Of a stretch of 64,000 bases of DNA, positions 30,805 through 42,780 are shown in pieces; within the stretch, counting starts at the first letter, position 1, and each line of letters opens with the position of its first letter. A model generated the notes under the pieces. The model ran no database searches. It was not told where the DNA came from and saw only the letters and a list, made by a program, of their open reading frames with translations. The position numbers were made by a program, and so were the translations under genes. Source of the DNA: Klebsiella electrica (GTDB lineage: Bacteria > Pseudomonadota > Gammaproteobacteria > Enterobacterales > Enterobacteriaceae); assembly GCF_006711645.1 (NCBI RefSeq), contig NZ_CP041247.1, positions 5,084,001 through 5,148,000 on the forward strand, given 5' to 3'.

Positions 30805-32447
30805 GATAATTTCTCCAGCATTTCTGCATTACTGGCACCGGGCGGTACCAACGGCCAGACGTTCTCAAGTTCATCGATTGAGACATGAAGCAGGTATGGC
30901 CCCTGGCTCGAAAGCATGGTGTCGAGAGCCGCTTCAACCTGGTCTTTACGGGTGATGTGCTGACCAGGAATGCCAAAAGCGCTGGCCAGCGTGACAAAAT
31001 CGGGGTTATCGGTGAGGGTGGTTTCGCTATAGCGCTCCTCGAAAAACAGCTGCTGCCACTGACGCACCATGCCCAAACGCTGGTTATCCAGTAACAGGAT
31101 CTTCAACGGCAGCTGTTTACGTTTCACCGTACCCAGCTCCTGCACGTTCATCATGAACGAGCCATCGCCGGAGACACAGATAACGGTATCGTTCGGACGG
31201 GCAACCTGAGCGCCAACCGCAGCAGGCAGGCCAAAACCCATCGTGCCCAAACCGCTGGAGGTAATAAAATTCTCAGGGCGTGTATAGGTCATATGCTGCG
31301 CTGACCACATTTGATGTTGACCCACGTCGGTTGTGACAACGCTATCGACCGGCTTACGGTCGGAGAGCTGTTTGAGCAGCAGCGGCGCGTAAATGCCCTC
31401 ACCCGGATGGTCATAGCGCCATGCGTGCTCGTCACGCAGCGCCTGATTATGCTGGCGCCAGGCGTCGATAGTCAGCGGTTTCTGCAGCGCTGGCAGCAAC
31501 GTATTCAGATCGCCCACCAGGGCGACATGCGCCTGACGCAGCTTGTTCAGCTCCGCCGGATCGATATCCAGATGGATAACCCTGGCGTGCGGAGCAAAGG
31601 TGTTCAGTTTCCCGGTGACACGGTCATCGAAGCGTGCGCCGACGGCGATCAGCAGGTCACATTCCTGTACCGCCAGATTGGCCGCTTTGGTGCCGTGCAT
31701 TCCCAGCATTCCCAGATAGTACGGATAGCCCGCATCAACAGCCCCCAGCCCCTTCAGCGTGCAGGTAGCCGGCATTTGTGTCACGGCGATAAATTCGCGT
31801 AAAGCAGGAACCGCCTGCGCCATACCCACACCACCGCCGACGTACAGCATCGGTTTTTGCGCGGTGGCTAACATCTGCAGCGCCTGCTCAACTTCTGCGT
31901 GAGGGAAGGCAATATCGTTATCAACCGTTGAGAAATACGGTTCAAGTTCGCCCTTCGCCAGCTGGATATCTTTTGGGATATCAACCAGAACCGGGCCTGG
32001 GCGGCCAGAGTTTGCGACCTGGAAAGCTTCAGCGATCACTTGCGGCAGTTCTTCCAGCGACTGCACGAGGAAACTATGTTTCGTACAAGCCAGAGACAAA
32101 CCAAGGACGTCCACTTCCTGGAAAGCATCGGTACCGATAAACGGCGCCGCGACCTGACCGGTGATGGCGACAACCGGGATAGAGTCCAGTAACGCGTCAG
32201 CCAGGCCGGTGATCAGGTTCGTCGCGCCTGGACCTGATGTGGCGATACACACGCCGGTTTTGCCGGTGGCACGAGCATAGCCGATGGCGGCCATCGCCGC
32301 CCCTTGCTCGTGGCGGCACAACAGGTGTTCCACGCCGCCGTCATACAATGCATCGTAAACCGGCATAATCGCGCCACCAGGATAGCCAAAAACCGTGTCG
32401 ACCCCCTGTGTCCGCAAAGCATGTACTACCCACTGCGCCCCATTCAT
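30801..32447 (-). CDS. ilvG: IlvG, large subunit of acetolactate synthase II (intact)
   Basis: The protein has 548 residues in one uninterrupted frame, unlike the frameshifted E. coli K-12 gene. A ThDP enzyme makes acetolactate or acetohydroxybutyrate from pyruvate and 2-oxobutanoate. The ThDP glutamate is in [12 protein letters not shown] (about residue 47). The Mg/ThDP motif starts [13 protein letters not shown] near 428, and the FAD region lies in the middle. It begins 3 bp after the ilvX stop. Confidence 0.98.
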   Translation of the reverse strand: MNGAQWVVHALRTQGVDTVFGYPGGAIMPVYDALYDGGVEHLLCRHEQGAAMAAIGYARATGKTGVCIATSGPGATNLITGLADALLDSIPVVAITGQVAAPFIGTDAFQEVDVLGLSLACTKHSFLVQSLEELPQVIAEAFQVANSGRPGPVLVDIPKDIQLAKGELEPYFSTVDNDIAFPHAEVEQALQMLATAQKPMLYVGGGVGMAQAVPALREFIAVTQMPATCTLKGLGAVDAGYPYYLGMLGMHGTKAANLAVQECDLLIAVGARFDDRVTGKLNTFAPHARVIHLDIDPAELNKLRQAHVALVGDLNTLLPALQKPLTIDAWRQHNQALRDEHAWRYDHPGEGIYAPLLLKQLSDRKPVDSVVTTDVGQHQMWSAQHMTYTRPENFITSSGLGTMGFGLPAAVGAQVARPNDTVICVSGDGSFMMNVQELGTVKRKQLPLKILLLDNQRLGMVRQWQQLFFEERYSETTLTDNPDFVTLASAFGIPGQHITRKDQVEAALDTMLSSQGPYLLHVSIDELENVWPLVPPGASNAEMLEKLS

Positions 32448-32449
32448 AG

Positions 32450-32500
32450 TTAGTTCCCCGTCATAGTTCGGGAGAAACAGAATTTTATGCTACTCGTCAT
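32450..32500 (-). CDS. ilvX: IlvX microprotein
   Basis: A 16-codon frame directly before ilvG. It reads [16 protein letters not shown] and has a good ribosome site (GAGGAGCAGAG). From memory E. coli IlvX is MNNSTKFCFSRFRTGN, so 11 of 16 positions match, including KFCFSR and the TGN end. It lies between the attenuator and ilvG, and coupling to ilvG translation is likely. The function of the peptide is not known. Confidence 0.8.
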   Translation of the reverse strand: MTSSIKFCFSRTMTGN

Positions 32501-32532
32501 TCTCTGCTCCTCGCTTATCATTTTTAAGTTAT

Positions 32533-32564
32533 AAAAAAACCCCCGGACCTTTCGGTGCGGGGGT
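32533..32564 (-). terminator. ilv operon attenuator
   Basis: On the minus strand ACCCCCGCACC-GAAA-GGTCCGGGGGT is followed by seven T, 24 bp after the ilvL stop. Together with the Ile/Val/Leu-rich leader peptide this is the attenuation terminator: ribosome stalling would favour the antiterminator. Confidence 0.92.
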
Positions 32565-32587
32565 CTTAGTTCGTTAAGGCTTGATTT

Positions 32588-32686
32588 CTAAGCCTTTTCT
32601 CGTCCAAGTGCAGCCCCGCACGGTGGGATAATAATCACCACCACGCTAATCACGACCAGGCTAATCACTCGTAGAAGGGCTGTCAT
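32588..32686 (-). CDS. ilvL: IlvL leader peptide
   Basis: A 32-codon frame, MTALLRVISLVVISVVVIII at the start and ending LGREKA. It holds dense control codons for Ile, Val and Leu. It is almost identical to E. coli IlvL. Translation speed reports charging of the three branched-chain tRNAs to the attenuator downstream. Confidence 0.93.
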   Translation of the reverse strand: MTALLRVISLVVISVVVIIIPPCGAALGREKA

Positions 32687-32728
32687 TTTCTGTACTTTCT
32701 GGCTTCTTGTTCGAAGGAATGCCTAAAG

Positions 32729-32757
32729 AGTTACCACAGATATGACAATAAACACAA
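32729..32757 (-). promoter_or_regulatory. Main promoter of the ilvLXGMEDA operon
   Basis: On the minus strand, -35-like TTGTGT (32752-32757) and -10-like GTAACT (32729-32734) are 17 bp apart, followed by CTTTAGGCATTCC. The pattern agrees with the E. coli ilvG promoter as I remember it. A strongly A/T-rich tract (32758-32840) lies upstream. Confidence 0.55.
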
Positions 32758-33050
32758 GATTTTTTTATACATTACTTACTGATCGCGCTAACAATTTTTT
32801 GTAAAACATTTGTTTTTAATAGAAAAAATATAAAATGAAAAAAATTCAATTTATCGATCTTTTTTATGGCGATGCGGCAGTTTCCCCAATACCCTATTTC
32901 ACTATGTTGACCGCCTGCGATGCCGATTCCACCATGAGTGAAATGTCACGCTATCCGGCGATATTCGCTGGAACATGCCGCGCAGAATATATTTTTTACT
33001 GCTTACTGACCATTATTCAACCGACATAATGCCCGTACTCAGGAGGCATT
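32758..33050. other. A/T-rich region upstream of ilvL and comM
   Basis: This gap of about 290 bp separates the divergent ilv operon and comM. The ilv side (32758-32860) is very A/T-rich, as expected for the upstream bending/IHF region of ilvG promoters. On the comM side a half-conserved CRP-S-like motif (TGCGA-N6-TTCCA, 32916-32931) and an A/T-rich -10-like stretch near 32988 are visible. No supported gene lies here. Confidence 0.5.
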
Positions 33051-33053
33051 ATG
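33025..33053 (+). promoter_or_regulatory. Hairpin enclosing the comM ribosome site and start
   Basis: A perfect 9 bp inverted repeat, CATAATGCC (33025-33033) and GGCATTATG (33045-33053), has an 11-nt loop. The Shine-Dalgarno AGGAGG straddles loop and stem, and the comM ATG is the last three bases of the 3' arm. This could limit ribosome access. Confidence 0.6.
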
Positions 33054-34571
33054 TCACTCGCGATTATTTACACACGGGCTGCTTTCGGTATCAGTGCCCC
33101 GCTTATTACGATCGAAATTCATATCAGCGACGGGCTTCCCGGGTTAACCATGGTAGGGCTTCCTGAAACCACGGTAAGAGAGGCTCGCGACCGGGTACGC
33201 AGCGCAATAATTAACAGCGGCTATACGTTCCCGGCCAAAAAGATCACCATCAATCTGGCTCCTGCCGATTTGCCAAAAGAAGGCGGGCGATATGATCTCC
33301 CCATCGCTCTCGCGCTTCTGGTCGCCTCAGAGCAGCTAGATGCGTCCAGGTTGAATCAATATGAGTTTATCGGCGAGCTCGCGCTCACAGGGGCGCTACG
33401 TGGCGTTCCTGGCGCTATCTCCAGCGCAATGGAGGCGATAAAAGCCGGACGACAAATTATCGTCGCCGAGGATAACGCCGCGGAAGTGGGGCTCATTGAG
33501 GGCCATGAGTGCCTTGTCGCCAGGCATCTTCAGGAAGTGTGTGCTTTTCTCGAGGGACGCCATGCGCTCACCCCTTCCCTGCCGGAGGAAGAACATCCTG
33601 ATGACCCTCTACCTGACCTGAGCGATGTTATTGGCCAGCAGCAAGGAAAACGTGCGTTGGAAATCGTTGCCGCAGGGGGTCACAACCTGCTGTTGATTGG
33701 CCCTCCCGGTACAGGAAAAACCATGCTTGCCAGCCGACTGCCAGGTCTTCTGCCGCCATTAAGCAATCAGGAGGCGCTCGAAAGCGCCGCCATCCTTAGT
33801 CTGTTGAATCGCCATCATGCCACTAAACAGTGGCGCAGGAGGCCGTTTCGCAGCCCACATCACAGCGCGTCTCTCGCAGCCATGGTTGGAGGCGGTTCAA
33901 TCCCGATCCCCGGAGAGATCTCGCTGGCACACAACGGGGTGCTATTTCTGGATGAACTACCGGAGTTTGAACGTCGGGTGTTGGATGCTTTGCGGGAGCC
34001 GATAGAGTCCGGGAAAATACATATTTCACGAACGCGTGCGAAAATTGACTACCCGGCACATTTTCAGCTTATCGCGGCCATGAATCCCAGCCCAACCGGG
34101 CATTACCAGGGTCATCATAATCGTGCATCACCGGAACAAACCTTACGCTATCTGGGGCGCCTGTCCGGGCCGTTTCTCGACCGGTTCGATCTCTCGCTGG
34201 AAATTCCGCTCCCGCCTCCAGGCGTGCTCAGCCAGGCCGTCGCTGGCGTGGAAAATAGCGCCAGCGTGAGGAAGCGGGTTCTCGCCGCCCGAGACAAACA
34301 ACTGGCCCGGCAGGAGAAACTCAATGCCGACCTGGAGAGTAATGAAATGAAAATCTGGTGTCCGCTCAGTAAAGAGGATGCTATCTGGCTGGAACAGGTG
34401 CTATCGCAGCTGGGGCTTTCTATCCGCGCCTGGCAGCGTCTGCTGAAAGTCGCCCGGACCATCGCCGACATAGGAGGTGAATCCCGTATTGAGCGCCGCC
34501 ACCTGCAGGAGGCCCTTGGCTATCGAGCGATAGACAGAATGCTGAACCATCTGCAAAAACTCATGGCGTAA
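33051..34571 (+). CDS. comM: ComM/YifB, Mg-chelatase-like AAA+ branch-migration helicase
   Basis: The protein has 506 residues, full length. It has an N-terminal ChlI/LonC-like domain (residues 1-120, VGLPETTVREARDRVRSA), an AAA+ core with Walker A GPPGTGKTM near residue 222 and Walker B VLFLDELPEF, and a C-terminal Mg-chelatase domain. In naturally competent bacteria ComM extends branch migration during recombination of incoming DNA. Its role in enterics is not settled. The start codon is within a predicted hairpin. Confidence 0.95.
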   Translation: MSLAIIYTRAAFGISAPLITIEIHISDGLPGLTMVGLPETTVREARDRVRSAIINSGYTFPAKKITINLAPADLPKEGGRYDLPIALALLVASEQLDASRLNQYEFIGELALTGALRGVPGAISSAMEAIKAGRQIIVAEDNAAEVGLIEGHECLVARHLQEVCAFLEGRHALTPSLPEEEHPDDPLPDLSDVIGQQQGKRALEIVAAGGHNLLLIGPPGTGKTMLASRLPGLLPPLSNQEALESAAILSLLNRHHATKQWRRRPFRSPHHSASLAAMVGGGSIPIPGEISLAHNGVLFLDELPEFERRVLDALREPIESGKIHISRTRAKIDYPAHFQLIAAMNPSPTGHYQGHHNRASPEQTLRYLGRLSGPFLDRFDLSLEIPLPPPGVLSQAVAGVENSASVRKRVLAARDKQLARQEKLNADLESNEMKIWCPLSKEDAIWLEQVLSQLGLSIRAWQRLLKVARTIADIGGESRIERRHLQEALGYRAIDRMLNHLQKLMA

Positions 34572-34593
34572 AAAAAGGGCTTACGCCCTTTTT
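34572..34593. terminator. Bidirectional terminator between comM and maoP
   Basis: AAAAAGGGC-TTAC-GCCCTTTTT lies in the 23 bp between the converging stops. U-tracts form in both directions, so it probably serves both genes. Confidence 0.88.
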
Positions 34594-34594
34594 C

Positions 34595-34933
34595 TTAATC
34601 ATCGCTTTCGGTGTAATCTTCAGCGCCTTCAACCTGCGGTTTCCCCCCGGACAGCGTATGAAAACGCTTAGGCCGCTTAATACGCGCCATATACTTAAGC
34701 CAGACGCGTTCCATTTCCGTGGCTGGCTCACGTTCACCACGACATACCGAAACAAATTGTTTTTCATCTTCGGTGACAGGTTCGCGTTTACCCAGTTCCA
34801 GTTCGTTCAGGGCATAACCATGCTGTTCCAGCAGTTGTGCCTCTTTGATGGTGAAATCACCATGACGGGAAAACCCGCGCGGATAATGTTTATTATCGAA
34901 AAAACGATTAGTCGTCATAAAGCTTTCCGCCAT
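34595..34933 (-). CDS. maoP: MaoP (YifE), Ori macrodomain organiser
   Basis: The protein has 112 residues, full length. It is small and highly charged ([20 protein letters not shown]) with no known catalytic motif. In E. coli MaoP acts with the short nearby DNA site maoS to organise the chromosomal region around the origin. maoS would be expected in the 118 bp toward hdfR, but I cannot identify it by eye. Confidence 0.92.
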   Translation of the reverse strand: MAESFMTTNRFFDNKHYPRGFSRHGDFTIKEAQLLEQHGYALNELELGKREPVTEDEKQFVSVCRGEREPATEMERVWLKYMARIKRPKRFHTLSGGKPQVEGAEDYTESDD

Positions 34934-35051
34934 CCTACACGCTCCTGATTCTTTGGCCGAGCTATTTATGGCGCGGAGTATTAGTTACGCTTGACAGAGT
35001 GTAAAACAAAAGATTTAAATCATTACGACAAATAATTTTGCGGAGAAGAGT

Positions 35052-35873
35052 GTGGATACGGAATTGCTCAAAACTTTCCTTGAGGTGAGCAGAACTCGCC
35101 ACTTTGGACGAGCAGCAGAGGCGCTTTATCTGACGCAGTCGGCCGTCAGCTTTCGTATTCGTCAGTTGGAAAACCAGCTCGGCGTTAACCTTTTTACCCG
35201 CCATCGCAATAACATCCGCCTGACGTCAGCCGGCGATAAACTCCTGCCGTATGCCGAAACCCTGATGAACACCTGGCAGGCGGCACGAAAAGAGGTTGCA
35301 AACGCTTCCCGGCATAATGAATTCTCAATTGGCGGCAGCGCATCTTTGTGGGAATGCATGCTTAACGGATGGCTGGGGAAGCTCTACAAAGAGCCCTGTA
35401 ACCTGCAGTTTGAAGCGCGGATTGCGCAGCGACAATCGCTTGTTAAACAGTTACATGAACGACAGCTTGATCTACTGATCACAACAGAATCGCCGAAAAT
35501 GGACGAATTAAGCAGCCAGTTACTCGGTAATTTTACCCTGGCACTCTACTGCGCCTCGCCATTTAAGACGAAGAATGAATTGAATTATTTGCGCCTGGAA
35601 TGGGGCCCGGACTTCCAACAAAATGAAGTCGGACTGATTGGCGGTGATGATGTTCCGCTGCTGACAACCAGTTCTGCTGAACTGGCCTGTCAGCAACTCG
35701 CCGCGCTAAATGGCTGCACATGGCTGCCGACACGCTGGGCGAAGGATAAAAGCGGCCTGCATACGGTGACGGACAGTACAACGCTATCTCGGCCCCTGTA
35801 CGCTATCTGGCTACAAAACAGCGATAAACAGGTACAGATCCGCGAAATACTGAAGACAAACATACTGGAATAA
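35052..35873 (+). CDS. hdfR: HdfR, LysR-type regulator of flhDC
   Basis: The protein has 273 residues (E. coli 279) with a GTG start ([20 protein letters not shown]). The helix-turn-helix is [19 protein letters not shown]. The effector domain has a small gap near residue 116, and the C-terminus is about six residues shorter than in E. coli. In E. coli it represses the flagellar master operon and is itself H-NS dependent. Here it lies between maoP and the end of the rRNA operon. Confidence 0.94.
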   Translation: MDTELLKTFLEVSRTRHFGRAAEALYLTQSAVSFRIRQLENQLGVNLFTRHRNNIRLTSAGDKLLPYAETLMNTWQAARKEVANASRHNEFSIGGSASLWECMLNGWLGKLYKEPCNLQFEARIAQRQSLVKQLHERQLDLLITTESPKMDELSSQLLGNFTLALYCASPFKTKNELNYLRLEWGPDFQQNEVGLIGGDDVPLLTTSSAELACQQLAALNGCTWLPTRWAKDKSGLHTVTDSTTLSRPLYAIWLQNSDKQVQIREILKTNILE

Positions 35874-35930
35874 TGCACGCCTCCGGGGACGGAGGATGCC
35901 GGGAAATTCTGGAGATGGAAAATAACGGAC

Positions 35931-35960
35931 AAAAAAAATCCTTTGCCTGGGCAAAGGATT
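35931..35960 (-). terminator. Terminator of the rRNA-tRNA operon
   Basis: On the minus strand AATCCTTTGC-CCAG-GCAAAGGATT is followed by eight T, 5 bp after the tRNA-Trp CCA end. It is the only strong terminator seen downstream of rrf-aspT-trpT. Confidence 0.9.
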
Positions 35961-35965
35961 ATATA

Positions 35966-36041
35966 TGGCAGGGGCGGAGAGACTCGAACTCGCGACACCC
36001 GGTTTTGGAGACCGGTGCTCTACCAACTGAGCTACGCCCCT
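35966..36041 (-). tRNA. trpT: tRNA-Trp (anticodon CCA)
   Basis: A 76-nt tRNA starting AGGGGCGTAGC with encoded CCA. The anticodon loop CTCCAAA gives CCA. It is the last gene of the rrn operon; in E. coli the same pair aspT-trpT closes rrnC. Confidence 0.96.
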
Positions 36042-36096
36042 AAATTTCCTACTATTAAGCCCGCTAATTGACTTAGCAGGCTTAACTTTTAATAAG

Positions 36097-36173
36097 TGGC
36101 GGAACGGACGGGACTCGAACCCGCGACCCCCTGCGTGACAGGCAGGTATTCTAACCGACTGAACTACCGCTCC
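36097..36173 (-). tRNA. aspT: tRNA-Asp (anticodon GTC)
   Basis: A 77-nt tRNA starting GGAGCGGTAGTTC with encoded CCA. The anticodon loop CTGTCAC gives GTC. It lies 96 bp after 5S rRNA. Confidence 0.96.
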
Positions 36174-36269
36174 ACCGAATTCTGTTTTACTGCTACCGCT
36201 TGTCACCCCGGTTGACTACTTTAACTGTCGAACCACTCACAACATCGCTGTGATTGCGTTCTTAATTTG

Positions 36270-36389
36270 ATGCCTGGCAGTTCCCTACTCTCACATGGGG
36301 AGACCCCACACTACCATCGGCGCTACGGCGTTTCACTTCTGAGTTCGGCATGGGGTCAGGTGGGACCACCGCGCTAGTGCCGCCAGGCA
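36270..36389 (-). rRNA. rrf: 5S ribosomal RNA
   Basis: 120 nt on the minus strand, TGCCTGGCGGCACTAG at the 5' end and GGGAACTGCCAGGCAT at the 3' end, with terminal pairing intact. Boundaries are placed by comparison with E. coli 5S. Confidence 0.96.
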
Positions 36390-36405
36390 AATTCTTGGTG
36401 CTCAA

Positions 36406-36521
36406 AACGAATCTTTTACTCTGATGCTGCGTTGCCTTCGCTCGTAAACTCAGTCACATACTCCTGTATGCTCCTTCCTTTACTTCGCTTGCCGCCTTGC
36501 CTCAGCGCAAAATCTTTCGTT
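36406..36521. repeat. Long imperfect hairpin in the 23S-5S spacer
   Basis: The arms begin AACGAA and end TTCGTT, and fold around ACATACTCCTGTATG at the centre. The 23S-5S spacer is 198 bp, whereas the E. coli one is about 92 bp as I recall. The block thus accounts for the extra length. The two arms match imperfectly over about 50 nt. Confidence 0.65.
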
Positions 36522-36587
36522 TTCGCTAATCTGTAATCTAAGCTGAAAATCAATCTCGTCTCTTCGCCAAAACAGCTTCGGCGTTGT

Positions 36588-39494
<2,907 letters not shown>

Positions 39495-39673
39495 TCACAA
39501 CCCGAAACTGTTTCGTAAAACAGCTCGTGTTGCGAAAATTTGAGAGACTCGGACACACATAACATGTGTGTCGTTTCAATTTTCAGCTTGATCCAGATTT
39601 TTAAAGAGCAAAACTTCGCAGCATACCTTTTCAGGTACACTCTGAAGTTTTCTTGTTGTGCAGCAGTAAAGGA

Positions 39674-39749
39674 TGGTGGAGCTATGCGGGATCGAACCGC
39701 AGACCTCCTGCGTGCAAGGCAGGCGCTCTCCCAGCTGAGCTATAACCCC
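39674..39749 (-). tRNA. alaT: tRNA-Ala (anticodon TGC)
   Basis: A 76-nt tRNA starting GGGGTTATAGCTC with encoded CCA; the anticodon loop CTTGCAC gives TGC. It is the second tRNA of the 16S-23S spacer. E. coli rrnB and rrnC carry a single tRNA-Glu here instead. Confidence 0.96.
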
Positions 39750-39776
39750 ATCGTAAAATGCTAATCTCTCTATCCT

Positions 39777-39858
39777 AATTCGTTTCCGGGCAAGGCGCGG
39801 TGGTGCGAAGCATACTGAAGTATGCGAGCATCGCCGTAACACAGCACGGAGGCGAATT
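39777..39858. repeat. Hairpin block in the ileT-alaT spacer
   Basis: An inverted repeat runs from AATTCG to CGAATT with centre GCATACTGAAGTATGC. The right arm abuts the CCA end of tRNA-Ile. The spacer between the two tRNAs is 109 bp, versus about 42 bp in E. coli as I recall. It resembles the ribosomal spacer loop (rsl) type of insertion described in enteric rrn spacers. Confidence 0.65.
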
Positions 39859-39935
<77 letters not shown>

Positions 39936-40005
39936 GCAGAGATTTTTACTGCTACTTTTTCATCAGACAATCTGTGTGAGCACTACAAAGGCAGGTTCTT
40001 TCAGG

Positions 40006-41545
<1,540 letters not shown>

Positions 41546-41677
41546 AAGTTTGATGCTCATGAATTAAACTTCGTAATGAATTACGTATGTTCACTCACTG
41601 AGACTTGGTATTCATTTTTCGTCCGAGGACGTTAAGAATCCATGTCACTTTGAGTGCCCACACAGATTGTCTGATAA

Positions 41678-41691
41678 ATTGTTAAAGAGCA
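41678..41691 (-). promoter_or_regulatory. boxA antitermination site of the rRNA leader
   Basis: The minus strand reads TGCTCTTTAACAAT, the boxA bound by NusB-NusE. It lies about 130 nt before the 16S start and permits Rho-resistant transcription. Confidence 0.9.
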
Positions 41692-41729
41692 GTTGCGACG
41701 GCGCTTAGCGCTCTGTCGCGAGGTCCCGT

Positions 41730-41757
41730 ATAATACGTTTTCCTCATTCAGAGTCAA
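41730..41757 (-). promoter_or_regulatory. rrn promoter P2
   Basis: On the minus strand, -35 TTGACT (41752-41757) and -10 TATTAT (41730-41735) are 16 bp apart. It lies between P1 and boxA. Confidence 0.85.
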
Positions 41758-41849
41758 GCATTTATTTTTGCTTTTCTCTGGCAGGATTTCCGCAGAAACC
41801 CTGCTGACCCGGCGGCCTGTAAGCCGTTGTTCCGTGTCAGTGGAGGCGC

Positions 41850-41877
41850 ATTATAGGGAGTTCTGAGACGTTGACAA
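41850..41877 (-). promoter_or_regulatory. rrn promoter P1
   Basis: On the minus strand, -35 TTGTCA (41872-41877) and -10 TATAAT (41850-41855) are 16 bp apart, followed by the GCGCCTCCACTG discriminator. An A/T-rich UP element (GTTTTTTTAAAA) lies upstream. Fis sites probably extend into the 3' end of murI. The roughly 380 bp between murI and 16S holds only this leader and control region. Confidence 0.9.
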
Positions 41878-41928
41878 GCCCTGTTTTAAAAAAACTTTTC
41901 AACCGTCTCTTTTTTGTGCAAAATGCGA

Positions 41929-42780
41929 TTAAAGTGGCAGTTTTTCCAGCGTCGCAAAACCATAACGTCGTAAAACGGGCAAAAGTTGTTCAGTTTCGGC
42001 CGTCAACGCCATGCAATAAGCAATATTCGGGTCACTGGATTTCGCATCTGGTGCCTCATGTTCCAGCAACCAGACGGTACGACGAGCAATCGCAGCGCCT
42101 GAATCGATCATCCGTGTCCCTTCCGGCAGCACCTGTTGCAGTTCTTCCTGTAAGAGAGGGAAATGCGTGCAGCCCAGCACCACCGTATCCGGCGACTCCG
42201 CCATTCGCAACCACGGGCGCAGAATACGCCGTAACTCTTCCAGCGGGACCGCTTCGCCGTGCAGCTTCGCTTCCGCCAGTTCAACGAGTTCAGCGGAACC
42301 CAGCATTTCTATCTTACATTCATTCGCAAAGCGGCTTATCAACTCGCGCGTGTAGGGACGTTTGACCGTTCCACGCGTCGCCAGCAGACCAACGACACCA
42401 TTCGCCGTCAAACGCGCCGCAGGTTTAATCGCCGGGACGACGCCCACAACAGGAAAGGCGAATTTTTCACGAAGGGCGGGAAGAGAGACCGTGCTGGCGG
42501 TGTTGCAGGCGATGACGGCCAGCGCCAGCGGATAACGTTGTTGAACGGCAGTGATAATTTCGAGCACGCGTTCAACGATAAATTCTTCACTCTTCTCCCC
42601 GTAAGGAAAAGCAACGTTATCGAAAGCGTAGATGTAATGCAGATTCGGCAGAAGCTGCCGAATCTCATGATAAACCGACAACCCACCGACGCCGGAGTCA
42701 AACACCAGCACGGTGGGACGTGGATCAGAAGGTGTAGCTGCCAGACAAGTAGTATTCTCGTCCTGCAGTTTGGTAGCCAT
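41929..42780 (-). CDS. murI: MurI, glutamate racemase
   Basis: The protein has 283 residues (E. coli 285). It makes D-glutamate for peptidoglycan. The two catalytic cysteines are in VIACNTASTVSL (about residue 92) and VLGCTHFPLL (about 204), and the N-terminal active-site loop is VFDSGVGGLSV. The N-terminal extension (MATKLQDENTTCLAATPSD) overlaps the 3' end of btuB by 56 bp, as in E. coli. Its end is about 20 bp from the rrn P1 UP element. Confidence 0.97.
   Translation of the reverse strand: MATKLQDENTTCLAATPSDPRPTVLVFDSGVGGLSVYHEIRQLLPNLHYIYAFDNVAFPYGEKSEEFIVERVLEIITAVQQRYPLALAVIACNTASTVSLPALREKFAFPVVGVVPAIKPAARLTANGVVGLLATRGTVKRPYTRELISRFANECKIEMLGSAELVELAEAKLHGEAVPLEELRRILRPWLRMAESPDTVVLGCTHFPLLQEELQQVLPEGTRMIDSGAAIARRTVWLLEHEAPDAKSSDPNIAYCMALTAETEQLLPVLRRYGFATLEKLPL

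Noticed and set aside
30801-32447. Search for the K-12-type ilvG frameshift
   Set aside because: The frame is intact over 548 codons with all ThDP and FAD motifs.
32835-33029. Possible 64-codon gene between ilvL and comM
   Set aside because: No Shine-Dalgarno before its ATG, A/T-rich non-coding character, and no recognisable similarity.
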